This document shows positions 48,777-60,860 of a stretch of DNA of 64,000 nt, piece after piece. The notes beneath the pieces were generated by a model. That model had not been told where the DNA came from, made no database searches, and saw nothing but the letters and a program-made list of their open reading frames with translations. A program made the position numbers and the translations under genes. Source of the stretch: Oleiphilaceae bacterium (GTDB taxonomy: Bacteria > Pseudomonadota > Gammaproteobacteria > Pseudomonadales > Oleiphilaceae); NCBI GenBank assembly GCA_022447365.1, contig JAKVBL010000004.1, positions 148,872 to 212,871 on the forward strand, given 5' to 3'. Each line of letters begins with the position of its first letter. Position 1 is the stretch's first letter.

Positions 48777-49247
48777 TTAAATTTCAGAGGCAAGCTGGTC
48801 TAGTAACGCGCTGTGCTTGCTTGCATCGATTTCTGCACCAAGAATCTTTTCTGCACCTGCTAATGCAACTGCTGATACTTCTGCACGTAGTTCTTCACGT
48901 ACACGATTCTTTTCTTGCTCAATTTCTGCTTGCGCTGCATTCAGAAGACGATCGCCTTCAGTTTTTGCAGTTTCTTTAGCCTCGTCAACGATTTGGCTAG
49001 CACGCTTGTTCGCTTGCTCAATAAGGTCAGCTGCTTTAGTTTTTGCTTCTTTCAATTCTTCATCTGCTTTTTGTTGAGCAAGTTCCAAATCTTTTGAAGC
49101 ACGGTCAGCTGCAGCTAAACCATCGGAAATCTTCTTTTCACGCTCTTGCATGGCAGCCATGATTGGCGGCCATACATATTTCATGCAAAACAACACGAAA
49201 ACAGCGAAGAAGATTATTTGTCCTATAAGTGTGTAATTAAGATTCAC
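48777..49247 (-). CDS. atpF: ATP synthase b subunit
   Basis: A 156-residue stator subunit with one N-terminal membrane segment (about 5-26, with the [18 protein letters not shown] junction) and a long Ala/Glu/Lys-rich coiled coil. Length is identical to E. coli AtpF. Confidence 0.96.
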   Translation of the reverse strand: MNLNYTLIGQIIFFAVFVLFCMKYVWPPIMAAMQEREKKISDGLAAADRASKDLELAQQKADEELKEAKTKAADLIEQANKRASQIVDEAKETAKTEGDRLLNAAQAEIEQEKNRVREELRAEVSAVALAGAEKILGAEIDASKHSALLDQLASEI

Positions 49248-49306
49248 ACCAATAACCTCGCTTTGTTGCCGGTTTACTTAGTCAGAAATACTTAAACCTT
49301 AATGGA

Positions 49307-49555
<249 letters not shown>

Positions 49556-49600
49556 CTATCTTTTAGATTTCAATTTAAAAATGAAGTGAGTAAAACTCGT

Positions 49601-50521
<921 letters not shown>

Positions 50522-50896
50522 CTATTTGGCTGTTAACAGCGGATAGATCCCATTAGTTAAGACGAGCACAATAAAAGTCGTCATTAACGCAAATACATCT
50601 ACTTGTTTATAAAAACAAAATACCAGAGCAAATCCCATTGCGATTAATAGCAATTTGGAACTTTCCGCACTGTAAAAGCTCTGAACTGTTTTGGCCGCTG
50701 CTCTTGCCCCCATATATCTGAAGGACTTAAATGCAAAATATTGCTGAGGAATAATAAAAACCACACTTCCTATAAAGGCTGACAAGGCACTATTCTCACC
50801 AGAAATCAGGTAAAAACTGATGACTGAGATGGCCATGACCAAGCACTGAATTCCAAAATATTGGATCAATGGTGGCTTTTTAATTTTCAACTCCAA
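50522..50896 (-). CDS. atpI: ATP synthase assembly protein AtpI
   Basis: A protein of about 124 residues with four membrane segments, first gene of the atp operon. The AtpI-like core is IIPQQYFAFKSFRYMGARAAAKTVQSFYSAESSKLL. The start is uncertain: an ATG at 50992 overlaps the predicted -35 element and is rejected, while in-frame TTG codons at 50896 and 50890 give the usual family length (about 126). Family members assist c-ring assembly. Confidence 0.8.
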   Translation of the reverse strand: MELKIKKPPLIQYFGIQCLVMAISVISFYLISGENSALSAFIGSVVFIIPQQYFAFKSFRYMGARAAAKTVQSFYSAESSKLLLIAMGFALVFCFYKQVDVFALMTTFIVLVLTNGIYPLLTAK

Positions 50897-50967
50897 ATAT
50901 TTATTGGGCGAACAGCGAATACGACGCCCTAAAACGGTTCTTTTCCGCACTATAAAAAAGCGCGGCA

Positions 50968-50996
50968 ATTGTATGGTAAATACCCCTACCATTCAA
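50968..50996 (-). promoter_or_regulatory. Promoter of the atp operon
   Basis: On the minus strand TTGAAT (4 of 6) at 50991-50996 and TACAAT (5 of 6) at 50968-50973 have 17-base spacing. It lies between parB and atpI and would give a leader of about 65 bases before TTG 50896. Confidence 0.65.
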
Positions 50997-51083
50997 CACT
51001 TGGCAGTGCGAATTAAAGTTAGATTGATAATTTTCGTTATAAAGTTTTTTCGTTGCCCATTAACGGTTTAGCCGATGTTCTTA

Positions 51084-51953
51084 TTATTTTATGTGGGAAA
51101 GGATGCCGTCTAACTCATTGAGAGAGTTGTACGAAATCACTAACTTACCTTTTCCACCTCTACCATGAGCAATATCAATGCTTGCACCAAGCTTCTCAGA
51201 GAGATCTGTTTCAAGGCGCAAGATATTGGGGTCTTTCTCTGCTTTTGTTGCTTTTTTCGTCGCTGGCGCTTCTAACATTTTTCGCACGAGCGCTTCGGTT
51301 TGTCTAACTGACATCGATCGACTATTTACTTGATTCGCGGCAGCTAACTGATCTTCTTCGGCTAACGCTAACAATGCCCGACCGTGGCCCATTTCTAAGT
51401 CGCCATGCTCTAGCATTAATTTCACATCATCGTTCAAATTCATCAGTCGCAATAAATTTGTAACCGTTGAACGAGATTTGCCAATAGCCTCAGCGACTTC
51501 TTGTTGCGTAAGATCGAATTCATCTTGCAAACGTTGCAATGCAATTGCCTCTTCCATCGCATTTAAGTTTTCACGTTGAATGTTTTCGATCAATGCCATA
51601 GCTACAGCAGCTTCGTCTGGCACATCTCGAACAATTGTAGGAACGCGATCTAAACCTGCAATTTGTGAGGCTCTCCAGCGGCGCTCACCTGCGATAATCT
51701 CAAACTTACTCTCCGAGATAGGACGAACAACAATCGGCTGCATAATACCTTGCTGTCGAATCGATTCCGCTAGCTCTTCAAGCGCTTGTTGGTCCATGTC
51801 GCGGCGTGGCTGATACTTACCACGCTGGATCAACTCGACAGGGATCTCTCGAAGATGCTTTTCGTCATGAGTCGATTTTTTTAAGGCTTCTACATTTGAG
51901 CCTTTCAAAAGAGCTCCAAGCCCTTTTTCACCGATTACCCGCTTCTTAGCCAA
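51084..51953 (-). CDS. parB: Chromosome partition protein ParB
   Basis: A 289-residue CTP-dependent DNA clamp that loads at parS sites. The N-terminal ParB/Srx domain has RGKYQPRRDM and the CTP motif AGERRWRAS, the ENIQRENLNAMEEA box follows, and the helix-turn-helix is QQEVAEAIGKSRSTVTNLLRL. The C-terminus is a small dimer domain. It is 11 bases from parA. Confidence 0.96.
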   Translation of the reverse strand: MAKKRVIGEKGLGALLKGSNVEALKKSTHDEKHLREIPVELIQRGKYQPRRDMDQQALEELAESIRQQGIMQPIVVRPISESKFEIIAGERRWRASQIAGLDRVPTIVRDVPDEAAVAMALIENIQRENLNAMEEAIALQRLQDEFDLTQQEVAEAIGKSRSTVTNLLRLMNLNDDVKLMLEHGDLEMGHGRALLALAEEDQLAAANQVNSRSMSVRQTEALVRKMLEAPATKKATKAEKDPNILRLETDLSEKLGASIDIAHGRGGKGKLVISYNSLNELDGILSHIK

Positions 51954-51964
51954 TTTACTTCCTC

Positions 51965-52759
51965 TTATACAGCCATCAAATTAGGCTGTGTTTTTTTCTT
52001 AGAACGTCGAACGATTTCGCCAGCTAAAGCTAAATAAGCTAGGGCACCTCTGGACGATTTATCATAATACAGTGCTGGCATACCATGGCTAGGAGCTTCT
52101 GCTAGTCTCACATTTCGAGGAATCGCTACCTTGTAGACTTGGTCACCAAAGTACTCTTCTAACTCCTCTGATACATCTTTAGTTAGACTATTACGAGGGT
52201 CGTACATGGTGCGTAGAATCCCTGAAATTTTTAAATCAGGGTTTATCGTTTCACGAATCTGCTCAATTGTAGTCATAAGGGCTGCCAAACCTTCTAATGC
52301 GTAATATTCGCATTGCATCGGTATGATCACGCCATCACTTGCGGATAAGGCATTCACCGTCAACATATTTAATGATGGAGGGCAGTCTATAACAATAAAG
52401 TCGTAGTTAGTACGTACTTCATTTAAACCCAAGCGGAGACGGTGCTCTCGACCAATTTCATTTAGTAACTCAACCTCTGCAGCCACTAAATCGCCATTTG
52501 CTGGTAAAACATCAAATTGCCCATGTGTCGTTTCTACAACAACCTCTTCAAATTTGGCTTTTTTCGTTAGTAAATCATAGACAGTGCGATCTAATTCATT
52601 CTTCATAATGCCGCACCCCATCGTCGCATTGCCTTGGGGATCAAGATCAATCAAAAGGATCTTTCGCTTTGTGGCTGCCAAAGACGCGGCTAAATTAACG
52701 CTGGTAGTCGTTTTTCCTACACCGCCTTTTTGATTAGTTACTGCAAAGATTTGAGCCAC
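51965..52759 (-). CDS. parA: Chromosome partition ATPase ParA
   Basis: A 264-residue deviant Walker ATPase. The P-loop is NQKGGVGKTTTSVN with the signature Lys, followed by DLDPQGNATMG and FIVIDCPPSLNML. The chromosomal type without an N-terminal DNA-binding extension fits the rsmG-parA-parB position near the origin. Confidence 0.97.
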   Translation of the reverse strand: MAQIFAVTNQKGGVGKTTTSVNLAASLAATKRKILLIDLDPQGNATMGCGIMKNELDRTVYDLLTKKAKFEEVVVETTHGQFDVLPANGDLVAAEVELLNEIGREHRLRLGLNEVRTNYDFIVIDCPPSLNMLTVNALSASDGVIIPMQCEYYALEGLAALMTTIEQIRETINPDLKISGILRTMYDPRNSLTKDVSEELEEYFGDQVYKVAIPRNVRLAEAPSHGMPALYYDKSSRGALAYLALAGEIVRRSKKKTQPNLMAV

Positions 52760-52778
52760 GGGCTTACCTATTTCTTAC

Positions 52779-53432
52779 TTAGTTTGATGTTTTTGCTTTT
52801 TCTATAATAAGTAAATGACGCTGTGCATCACAACCAGGGACAGTTAGCTTTATCACATCTTGATAAACATACTCTGACGATAGTGCACTTGCTTCATTTT
52901 CCACTTCGCTTCCTTTCATAGCAAGAAGCTTTCCATTTTCTGATAAACAAGGGCCACATAAACTGGCAAAATTTTCTGCAGCAGTAAATGCTCTGGAAAT
53001 TATGGCGGGGAAAAAACGCTTACCAGCAAGTTTTTCTATTCGCGTATGCAGTACCTCGACATTTTTTAACCCCAGAGTAATCGCTGCTTGCGTCAAGAAT
53101 CGCGTTTTTTTGATATTGCTATCGACCAAGGTAAATTGGCTATTGGGAAACAGTAGCGCAAGAGGAATACCAGGTAAACCAGGTCCAGTACCCACATCCA
53201 TGATTTCTGACTCAGTGATAAATGGAACAACGCTTAACGAGTCAATAATATGGCGCTCCAACATTTCTTTCGGATCGCGAATCGCTGTTAAGTTGTAAGT
53301 GGAGTTCCATCGATACAGTAGTGAAACATACTCAACTAACTTATCTGCGTTCTGAACACTTAGCTCTATGCCGATTTCACCTGCAGCGTCTAACAGACGT
53401 TCAGAAAACCCTTCGGTATTAATCTGGCCCAC
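52779..53432 (-). CDS. rsmG: 16S rRNA (guanine527-N7)-methyltransferase RsmG
   Basis: A 217-residue SAM-dependent enzyme. Motif I is MDVGTGPGLPGIPLAL, preceded by YNLTAIRDPKEMLERHIIDSL, and RAFTAAENF follows. The start is GTG at 53432, two bases after the mnmG stop, so it is coupled to mnmG. Confidence 0.96.
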   Translation of the reverse strand: MGQINTEGFSERLLDAAGEIGIELSVQNADKLVEYVSLLYRWNSTYNLTAIRDPKEMLERHIIDSLSVVPFITESEIMDVGTGPGLPGIPLALLFPNSQFTLVDSNIKKTRFLTQAAITLGLKNVEVLHTRIEKLAGKRFFPAIISRAFTAAENFASLCGPCLSENGKLLAMKGSEVENEASALSSEYVYQDVIKLTVPGCDAQRHLLIIEKAKTSN

Positions 53433-53434
53433 AA

Positions 53435-55333
53435 CTAATTCGTCTCTTTCACAGATATTGCGCGCTTCATACTCGCTTTTTTCATGAATACCAGAACAAG
53501 TGAGATAGCAGCAGGTGTTACGCCAGGAATGCGCGAAGCTTGAGCAATCGTTGTAGGCTTCTGAGTCATCAACTTTTGCTTCACTTCATTCGACAAGCCC
53601 GATACTTGTTCATAATCAAAATCATCTGGTATCACAGTATTTTCATTCTTACGCAGCTTATCTATCTCATCTTGTTGACGTGAGATATATCCTGCGTACT
53701 TTGTCTGAACTTCTATCTGCTCAGCGACATCTTCTCGAGTAACGTGCTCAGGATCTAATTCAGAAATGTTTTTATATCCAATTTCGGGTCTGCGTAATAA
53801 TTCTTCCAAGCTGTATTCGCGCGAAATCGGGTTTGGTAATAAATCGTTCAACTTATTTGCTTGCTCTGAGTTTGCCTGAACCCAAGTACTCTTAATTCGG
53901 GCTTGCTCTTTCGCAATTGCTTCTGTTTTTTCTTGGAAAAAAGACCAACGCTCATCGCCAACAACACCAAGATTGCGACCAATTTCAGTCAATCGGAGAT
54001 CTGCATTATCTTCTCTAAGCAGCAATCGATATTCGGCACGACTGGTAAACATACGATATGGCTCAGAAGTACCTAAGGTAATTAAGTCGTCAACCAAAAC
54101 ACCGATGTATGCTTCGTCTCGACGCGGATACCATTGCTCTTTGCCATTAGCTCGCAACGCAGCATTTAATCCAGCAAGCAAACCTTGTGCGCCAGCTTCT
54201 TCATACCCTGTGGTGCCATTGATTTGTCCGGCAAAATACAAACCGTCGATAAAGCGCGTCTCAAGGGTATGTTTAAGATCTTGGGGATTAAAATAATCAT
54301 ACTCGATTGCATATCCTGGACGAGTGATATGCGCATTTTCGAATCCGGCAATAGAACGCACGGCAGCGAGCTGTATATCGAAAGGCAAGCTGGTCGAAAT
54401 GCCATTTGGATATAATTCATGCGTTGTTAAACCTTCAGGTTCAACAAAAATCTGATGTGAATCTTTGTCTGCAAAACGATTAATCTTATCTTCAATCGAT
54501 GGGCAGTAACGAGGCCCCGTCCCTTCAATCACACCTGTGAACATAGGCGAACGATCAAAGCCTGAACGAATGATGTCATGGGTACGCTCATTAGTATGCG
54601 TGATAAAACACTCAATTTGACGCGGATGTTGCGCTACATTCCCCATGTAGGACATGACGGGAGTAGGTGAGTCGCCTGGCTGGCGTTGCATTACGCTGAA
54701 ATCTACACTTCGTGCATCAATACGAGGAGGCGTTCCCGTTTTTAATCTACCGACACGGAAAGGCAGCTCTCTCAAACGATTTGCTAGAGCAATAGAAGGA
54801 GGATCTCCGGCACGTCCACCACTATGGTTTTCTAGGCCAACATGAATGACACCACCTAAAAATGTTCCCGTAGTCAGTACGACCGATTCCGCTCTAAACG
54901 TTAAGCCCATATTGGTGATCACACCTTTTACGGAATCACCTTCAACAACGAGATCATCAGCAGCTTGCTGGAATATATCTAAGTTTGGCTGATTCTCTAG
55001 GATATCCCTGATCGCAGCTTTATATAAAATTCTATCTGCTTGAGCGCGCGTAGCTCTAACTGCAGGTCCCTTTCGACTGTTCAATACGCGAAATTGTATT
55101 CCCGCCAAATCAGTCGCTTTCGCCATAGCGCCATCAAGAGCATCAATTTCTTTTACTAGATGACTCTTACCAATGCCGCCTATAGCCGGGTTACAAGACA
55201 TTTGTCCAAGCGTTTCGATATTGTGCGTCAACAATAATGTTTGCGCGCCTGTCCGTGCTGAAGCGAGAGCTGCTTCAGTACCAGCATGACCACCACCTAT
55301 AACAATGACATCGTAAAGCTTTGAATATTCCAC
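53435..55333 (-). CDS. mnmG: tRNA uridine-34 modification enzyme MnmG (GidA)
   Basis: A 632-residue FAD enzyme that with MnmE installs the carboxymethylaminomethyl group on wobble U34. The FAD motif is [19 protein letters not shown], then [23 protein letters not shown], the catalytic-site stretch [10 protein letters not shown], and the C-terminal helical domain binding MnmE/tRNA. Head of mnmG-rsmG-parA-parB. Confidence 0.98.
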   Translation of the reverse strand: MEYSKLYDVIVIGGGHAGTEAALASARTGAQTLLLTHNIETLGQMSCNPAIGGIGKSHLVKEIDALDGAMAKATDLAGIQFRVLNSRKGPAVRATRAQADRILYKAAIRDILENQPNLDIFQQAADDLVVEGDSVKGVITNMGLTFRAESVVLTTGTFLGGVIHVGLENHSGGRAGDPPSIALANRLRELPFRVGRLKTGTPPRIDARSVDFSVMQRQPGDSPTPVMSYMGNVAQHPRQIECFITHTNERTHDIIRSGFDRSPMFTGVIEGTGPRYCPSIEDKINRFADKDSHQIFVEPEGLTTHELYPNGISTSLPFDIQLAAVRSIAGFENAHITRPGYAIEYDYFNPQDLKHTLETRFIDGLYFAGQINGTTGYEEAGAQGLLAGLNAALRANGKEQWYPRRDEAYIGVLVDDLITLGTSEPYRMFTSRAEYRLLLREDNADLRLTEIGRNLGVVGDERWSFFQEKTEAIAKEQARIKSTWVQANSEQANKLNDLLPNPISREYSLEELLRRPEIGYKNISELDPEHVTREDVAEQIEVQTKYAGYISRQQDEIDKLRKNENTVIPDDFDYEQVSGLSNEVKQKLMTQKPTTIAQASRIPGVTPAAISLVLVFMKKASMKRAISVKETN

Positions 55334-55606
55334 AAATAACCTCTAAAAACGGAATAAAAAAGGGCGCGCAATTATAATGAGTCACGCCTCGCTTTAACAG
55401 AATGAAATGTATATTTTTTGATCAAATTTAACTAAAGCTATGAACTTAAATGATTTTTTGCAAATATTCGCTTTTTATCCAAAGAGTTATCCACAGAATT
55501 TTAGAGATAAGACTTAAAATAAACATCATAAACCATTGTTTTATATAGTTTTTACTAATATTTATATTAATGAGCGAAGAAATAACTCAATGTTATCCAC
55601 AGGAAT
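55334..55606. other. AT-rich gap upstream of mnmG with DnaA boxes
   Basis: Perfect DnaA boxes TTATCCACA lie at 55487-55495 and 55593-55601, with a one-mismatch box TTATCCAAA at 55475-55483. The region is strongly AT-rich with TTTATATA-type tracts and has just one GATC. It also must hold the mnmG promoter, which I could not fix. It corresponds in position to the E. coli oriC side of mnmG, but gene orientation argues that the main origin is at rpmH-dnaA. Confidence 0.65.
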
Positions 55607-57472
55607 CTAGGAATTTTTCAGCGTTAACACAATATCTTCTAAAGCTTTAGAGCTTATTTGTTCAGGCATTACGGGGGCAGAAGCGAGTATCTTTACCTTT
55701 GACCAAAACCGCTTTGGAGCTTTCTGAAGAGCAGGCCTATCTTTGTGACTAAAGAAGCTTCCCCACAGGCCCACCAAAGCTAATGGTATTACTGGAACAG
55801 GATCTCTTTCTATAATTTGCTCGATCCCGGCTTTAAAAGGCTTTATCTCTCCATCATCAGTTAGCTTTCCTTCTGGAAAAATACAAACAAGCTCATCGTT
55901 ATTTAAAGCCTTAGAAATCTCATCAAATGCATTGTGGTATGTCTCTTCGTCTTTATGTTTGGGAGCAATTGGAATCGCATTCACCAACTTAAAGAACCAC
56001 GATAGAACAGGTGTTTTAAATATCTTGTAGTCCATTACAAACCGAATGGGTCTTGGGCTGGCACCGGCAATCAATAACGCGTCCATGTAACTCACATGAT
56101 TACAGACAATAACGCCTGCACCAGTTTCAGGAATACTGGACAAATTAACGTGCTTCACTCGATACATGGTGTGAGATACACACCAAACAACGAATCGAAT
56201 AAAGAAATCCTTTACTCGAACAAAGATATATACACAAACGATCACATTCATAATCGATAATGCGAGGAAAAATTCAGGAATAGTAAGATTAAGCATTCCG
56301 AGTAAAATCATCGCCGTAATCGCGCTAGCGACCATAAACAATGCGTTGATAATATTGATAACAGCAATTGTTCTTGCTCTGACTTCTTCTGCAGCACGTT
56401 TCTGAACATAAGCGTAAAGAGGCACAATAAATAACCCACCGAATATGCCAATTCCCAAAAGGTCAATTAAGACTCTCGAGCTCTGTTCTCCGGTAAAATA
56501 CATTAACCATGTAATTGAGTGATCAAGATTCACTTGGCTAGCAAAATATAAATCCACACCAAACACACTTAAGCCAATCGCCCCAAACGGTACAATGCCA
56601 AGCTCAACGCGCGATGATGATAGTTTTTCACAGAGCATTGAGCCCACGCCGATACCCAAGGTAAATATCGCTAACAGCAGAGTAACAACCGACTCGTCAC
56701 CTTGGAGCGTTACTTTTGAATAGTTAGGGAATTGAGTGAGATAAGCAGCACCCAAAAACCAAAACCAAGAAATAGCTAAAATAGCCAAATAACTTGGTTT
56801 ATCAGCCTTAATCAGTTTCACCATCTGATAAGTGTTAGTCAGGGGATTCCAAGAAATCTGCAAATCAGGTTGGGATGATGGTGCCGATGGAATTGACCGA
56901 CTAAAAACATAACCAATCACTGCAAAGACGACTATTAACACAGCTGACCACCACAAGTATTGGGGTTGTTGCACTATAAAGCCCGCACCAATCGTGCCTA
57001 ATAAAATCGCAACGAAGGTGCCCATTTCAACTAACGCATTCCCTCCTACTAATTCTTCGGGCTTTAAATGCTGAGGGAGAATCGCGTATTTAGCAGGACC
57101 AAAAAACGTACTTTGTGAGCCCATCAAAAATAACAATGCCAACAATACGTAATACAACTCAAAAATAAATGCTAAGGCAGCAAATGACATCAATACGATC
57201 TCTGCTAACTTGATTCGCCGCATCAACATGGCTTTGTCATATTTGTCGGTAATTTGGCCTGCAATGGCCGAGAACAAAAAGAAGGGAAGGATAAATAAAC
57301 CAGCCGCTAGATTGAGCAGTAAATTGGTATCCACTGCAATCTTATCAACGGCATGATAAGCAACGATCAACATCAAACAATTTTTGAATATATTATCGTT
57401 GAAGGCGCCAAAAAACTGCGTGGCGAAAAATGGAGCGAATTTTTTATTCTTTAATAACTGACTTTGGCTCAT
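55607..57472 (-). CDS. LplT-like MFS transporter fused to a PlsC-type acyltransferase
   Basis: A 621-residue inner-membrane protein. Residues about 10-415 form a 12-helix MFS domain of lysophospholipid-transporter (LplT) type, with QFFGAFNDNIFKN and GQITDKYDKAMLMRRIKL. Residues about 430-621 are a glycerolipid acyltransferase with HVSYMD (His459, the H-x4-D motif), FPEGKL and PVIPLALVG. Unlike the related LplT-Aas fusions there is no AMP-binding acyl-ACP synthetase domain. It probably flips and re-acylates lysophospholipid. It is read on its own between mnmE and mnmG. Confidence 0.87.
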   Translation of the reverse strand: MSQSQLLKNKKFAPFFATQFFGAFNDNIFKNCLMLIVAYHAVDKIAVDTNLLLNLAAGLFILPFFLFSAIAGQITDKYDKAMLMRRIKLAEIVLMSFAALAFIFELYYVLLALLFLMGSQSTFFGPAKYAILPQHLKPEELVGGNALVEMGTFVAILLGTIGAGFIVQQPQYLWWSAVLIVVFAVIGYVFSRSIPSAPSSQPDLQISWNPLTNTYQMVKLIKADKPSYLAILAISWFWFLGAAYLTQFPNYSKVTLQGDESVVTLLLAIFTLGIGVGSMLCEKLSSSRVELGIVPFGAIGLSVFGVDLYFASQVNLDHSITWLMYFTGEQSSRVLIDLLGIGIFGGLFIVPLYAYVQKRAAEEVRARTIAVINIINALFMVASAITAMILLGMLNLTIPEFFLALSIMNVIVCVYIFVRVKDFFIRFVVWCVSHTMYRVKHVNLSSIPETGAGVIVCNHVSYMDALLIAGASPRPIRFVMDYKIFKTPVLSWFFKLVNAIPIAPKHKDEETYHNAFDEISKALNNDELVCIFPEGKLTDDGEIKPFKAGIEQIIERDPVPVIPLALVGLWGSFFSHKDRPALQKAPKRFWSKVKILASAPVMPEQISSKALEDIVLTLKNS

Positions 57473-57510
57473 CCTTGAATACCTCTAGATTTTATTTGCA
57501 GTAATAGTAT

Positions 57511-58878
57511 TTATTTACCTATACAAAAACTGCCAAATATTTCTCCAAGTAAATCATCAGGACTAAAACGTCCTGTAATTGTACTCAGAGCTTCTTGAGC
57601 AAGACGCAAATCTTCAGCAAGTAACTCACCTGCATTAGCAACCACTAACTGATCTCGCCCAAGTCGTACATGCGTCAAAGCAGTATCTAAGGCGTTCAAA
57701 TGACGTCGTCTAGCGGTAAATGTACCTTCTTCAACTTGTTTAAAACCCACAAAGCTCTTGAGCTCTTGTTTTAACAAATCAACACCATTGTTTAGCTTGG
57801 CGGACAAACGAATAAGTGGATAAGCCCCATCGCTTACGAATTCTGATGACTCACTTGTTTGATCAATTTTATTCTGCACAAGAAAAATATGATCTTGTCG
57901 ATCTAATCGCGCTAAAAAGTCATTCCAATCATTTTTTGGATCAAAATTTGGTTCTTTTTTTCCATCGAAAACTAACAAAATAAGATCAGCTTGGTTTATC
58001 TCTGCCCAAGCGCGCTCGATACCAATTTGTTCAACTTTGTCAGAACTATCTCTTAAGCCAGCAGTATCGATAATGTGTAAAGGCAAGCCGTCTAAATTGA
58101 TTTGCTCTTTTAAGACGTCTCGTGTTGTCCCTTCAATATCAGTAACAATCGCGGAGTCCGTTCCCGCCAAAGCATTTAATAAACTCGATTTCCCAGCATT
58201 TGGACGCCCAGCAATAACAACTCGAACCCCCTCAGTGAGGAGGGCACCTTGATTCGCTGAACTCAAGACTCCCTTTAGACTAAGAATCAAGTCATCTAAT
58301 TGTTGCAAAACTTGGGAATCAGCAAGAAAGTCTATTTCTTCTTCAGGGAAATCAATCGCAGCTTCAACAAACATCCGAATTTTAATCAGTTCATCCGTCA
58401 AACTTGTAATGCGCTTCGAAAAATCACCATGCAAAGAACGCAAGGCACTGCGTGCTGCCGCCTCAGAATTACTATCGATTAAGTCGGCTATTGCTTCAGC
58501 TTGAACTAAATCTATCTTGTCATTTAGGAAGGCGCGTTGGGTAAATTCTCCTGGCTCTGCTAGTCGAGCGCCATGAGCCAAACAAGCATTAAGCAGCATA
58601 TCCAAAACAACTGGACCACCATGTGCTTGTAACTCAAACACATCCTCTCCAGTAAACGAATGAGGAGCTTTAAAATAAAGGCCTATGCCTTGATCAATAG
58701 CTTGTCCATTTTCATCAAAGAACGTGCTGTAAAGTGCTTGGCGTGGCGTCGGGGATTGTTGAAGAAAAGACTGCGCGATTGTAGCCGCCTTTTCTCCTGA
58801 TATACGAACTATGCCAACACCACCACGGCCCGTTGCTGTGGCAATCGCCGCAATGGTGTCAGAATGATAGTCCATCAT
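57511..58878 (-). CDS. mnmE: tRNA modification GTPase MnmE (TrmE)
   Basis: A 455-residue GTPase partner of MnmG. The N-terminal formyl-THF domain has [20 protein letters not shown], the G domain has [23 protein letters not shown] and NKID, and the C-terminus ends FCIGK with the catalytic Cys. Same length as E. coli MnmE plus one. It starts three bases after the yidC stop. Confidence 0.97.
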   Translation of the reverse strand: MMDYHSDTIAAIATATGRGGVGIVRISGEKAATIAQSFLQQSPTPRQALYSTFFDENGQAIDQGIGLYFKAPHSFTGEDVFELQAHGGPVVLDMLLNACLAHGARLAEPGEFTQRAFLNDKIDLVQAEAIADLIDSNSEAAARSALRSLHGDFSKRITSLTDELIKIRMFVEAAIDFPEEEIDFLADSQVLQQLDDLILSLKGVLSSANQGALLTEGVRVVIAGRPNAGKSSLLNALAGTDSAIVTDIEGTTRDVLKEQINLDGLPLHIIDTAGLRDSSDKVEQIGIERAWAEINQADLILLVFDGKKEPNFDPKNDWNDFLARLDRQDHIFLVQNKIDQTSESSEFVSDGAYPLIRLSAKLNNGVDLLKQELKSFVGFKQVEEGTFTARRRHLNALDTALTHVRLGRDQLVVANAGELLAEDLRLAQEALSTITGRFSPDDLLGEIFGSFCIGK

Positions 58879-58881
58879 ACT

Positions 58882-60543
58882 CTAAGCTTTTGCGCCATTC
58901 TCAATCTGGCGTGTGATGTACCACTGCTGTGCTATCGATAAAATGTTGTTTACTAACCAGTAAAGAACCAGTCCAGAAGGGAACCATAAGAAGAATACAG
59001 TCATCATCACAGGCATTATCTTCATAATTTTCGCCTGCATTGGATCAGGGGGGGTCGGATTCAACTGCATTTGAATGAACATACTAATGCCCATCAAAAT
59101 AGGTAACACGAAGAAAGGATCTTGAACTGATAAATCTTCAATCCATAAGAAGAATGGTGCATGACGTAGCTGCACACTCTCCATCAACACCCAATATAGA
59201 GCGATAAACACCGGCATTTGAACCAAGATTGGTAAACAGCCTCCCAGCGGATTAATACTTTCTTTACGGTAAAGATCCATCATCGCCTGAGACATTTTCT
59301 GGCGATCATCACCATATTGCTCTTTCAGCTGCTGTAATTTCGGCGCAACACGACGCATGTTGGCCATCGAGCGATAACTCGCAGCAGACAATTTAAAGAA
59401 TAAGGCTTTGACGACGACAGTTACCAAGATAATTGCAACACCCCAGTTCATGACGAGGCCATGCAAGAAATCTAGCAATAAAAACAAAGGATAAGCTACA
59501 AAGAATAACCAGCCATAATCTACGGTTAAGTCTAAATTCTTCGCTGTTGCTTCAAGCCGATCGATAATCTTAGGGCCAAGATATAGCTGCCCACCAACAC
59601 TTGCTTGCTCGCCAGGTGCTACAACAGTCGCAGGACTGATATAACCCATCAAGTAACGACCATTTTTGACACGTGTTTGATACGTTTGAACGACTTCAGA
59701 ATCGGGAATCCATGCTGAAATAAAGTAGTGCTGAATAAATGCAATCCAACCACCTTGAATCTGTTGATTCACTGGCGACTCAAGCATGTCTTCGAAATCA
59801 ATTTTTTCATAAGGTTCTTCAGCGCTAGACAGAACCATACCGAGATATGACTGCATACCCAGGCTATTTTGTTGTGATGGATCTACGGTTCTATCACGTA
59901 CAATCTTGCCAGAAAAATTCGCTTCGAATGTGTTCTGAGATTGATTATCTATTAAATATTCAACGTTAATACGATAATCATCGCGAGCAAATGTATATCG
60001 TTTTGTTAAAGCTACGCCATCGTCAGAAGTGAAGTTGAGATCAACTTGTAGCTGTTCTTCATTGTCTGCTAACACATACGAAGACTGGGCACTTTGGTAG
60101 ATCGGTTTACCGCCATTTTTAGACGAGTCAAAACCGTTTTTGCCAAATAAACCACTTTCGATAATATAAAATCGTTGGTTATCATTTTGAAGCAATGGAA
60201 GCGGCGTATTCGTATCAAAACCTTCATCGTAATTGAGCAATAACGCTGATTCTAAGTTACCGCCTTCAGTATTGATTTTCAGATCCAATACATCAGTTAC
60301 GACAGAAATATACTGACTTGCTACTGATGAGCTAGTTGATTCAGATAACTGTGTCTGTTCTCCCGGTACCGCAAACTCAGCTTCAGAGCTAGTTTCGTTT
60401 GAAAAACTCACATCATTTACAACTGATTGTTGTTCTACCTTGGCTTTCGTCTGCGCAGTTCCATAATCCTTGTTCCATTCTAAAACAAGCATATAAGACA
60501 CGATGGCTAAGCCAACAAAAATAATCGTTCTTTTAATATCCAT
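58882..60543 (-). CDS. yidC: Membrane protein insertase YidC
   Basis: A 553-residue inner-membrane insertase. TM1 is at the N-terminus (RTIIFVGLAIVSYMLVL), followed by a large periplasmic beta domain and the conserved five-helix core starting at GWLFFVAYPLFLLLDFLHG, with ANMRRVAPKLQQLKEQYGDDRQKMSQ and NPLGGCLPILVQMPVFIALY. It serves Sec-dependent and independent insertion, including AtpE. Confidence 0.97.
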   Translation of the reverse strand: MDIKRTIIFVGLAIVSYMLVLEWNKDYGTAQTKAKVEQQSVVNDVSFSNETSSEAEFAVPGEQTQLSESTSSSVASQYISVVTDVLDLKINTEGGNLESALLLNYDEGFDTNTPLPLLQNDNQRFYIIESGLFGKNGFDSSKNGGKPIYQSAQSSYVLADNEEQLQVDLNFTSDDGVALTKRYTFARDDYRINVEYLIDNQSQNTFEANFSGKIVRDRTVDPSQQNSLGMQSYLGMVLSSAEEPYEKIDFEDMLESPVNQQIQGGWIAFIQHYFISAWIPDSEVVQTYQTRVKNGRYLMGYISPATVVAPGEQASVGGQLYLGPKIIDRLEATAKNLDLTVDYGWLFFVAYPLFLLLDFLHGLVMNWGVAIILVTVVVKALFFKLSAASYRSMANMRRVAPKLQQLKEQYGDDRQKMSQAMMDLYRKESINPLGGCLPILVQMPVFIALYWVLMESVQLRHAPFFLWIEDLSVQDPFFVLPILMGISMFIQMQLNPTPPDPMQAKIMKIMPVMMTVFFLWFPSGLVLYWLVNNILSIAQQWYITRQIENGAKA

Positions 60544-60576
60544 TCAGTCAAACCAACTAATTCATTATCGTAGGTG

Positions 60577-60822
60577 CTATAAAATATCTTTATTCTCAGA
60601 GTCTTTAGTTAGCGGTACAGGGTCGAATCCGCCTTTACAACCAGGATGGCATCGTCCAATTCTTTTTAATGCTAACCAAGAACCCTTGAGTGGCCCATGC
60701 ACAGAAATTGCCTCAATTGCGTATTCCGAACAGGTAGGTGAGTACCTACAAGATGGAGGCAACATAGGACTGATTGCTAGTTGATAAAAGCGTATTGGAA
60801 TTAAAAATAGCTTTTTTAGCAT
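60577..60822 (-). CDS. yidD: Membrane protein insertion efficiency factor YidD
   Basis: An 81-residue protein of the YidD family, which aids YidC-dependent insertion. It shows [50 protein letters not shown] and GFDPVP in order, all family hallmarks. It sits in the invariant rnpA-yidD-yidC order. Confidence 0.96.
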   Translation of the reverse strand: MLKKLFLIPIRFYQLAISPMLPPSCRYSPTCSEYAIEAISVHGPLKGSWLALKRIGRCHPGCKGGFDPVPLTKDSENKDIL

Positions 60823-60860
60823 TTCTACATGGACCGTTTAAAAAACCGTCGGCAAGTGTA

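Noticed and set aside
50897-50992. Longer N-terminus for AtpI from ATG 50992
   Set aside because: The ATG overlaps the -35 element of a good promoter and the added 32 residues are basic and unlike the family.
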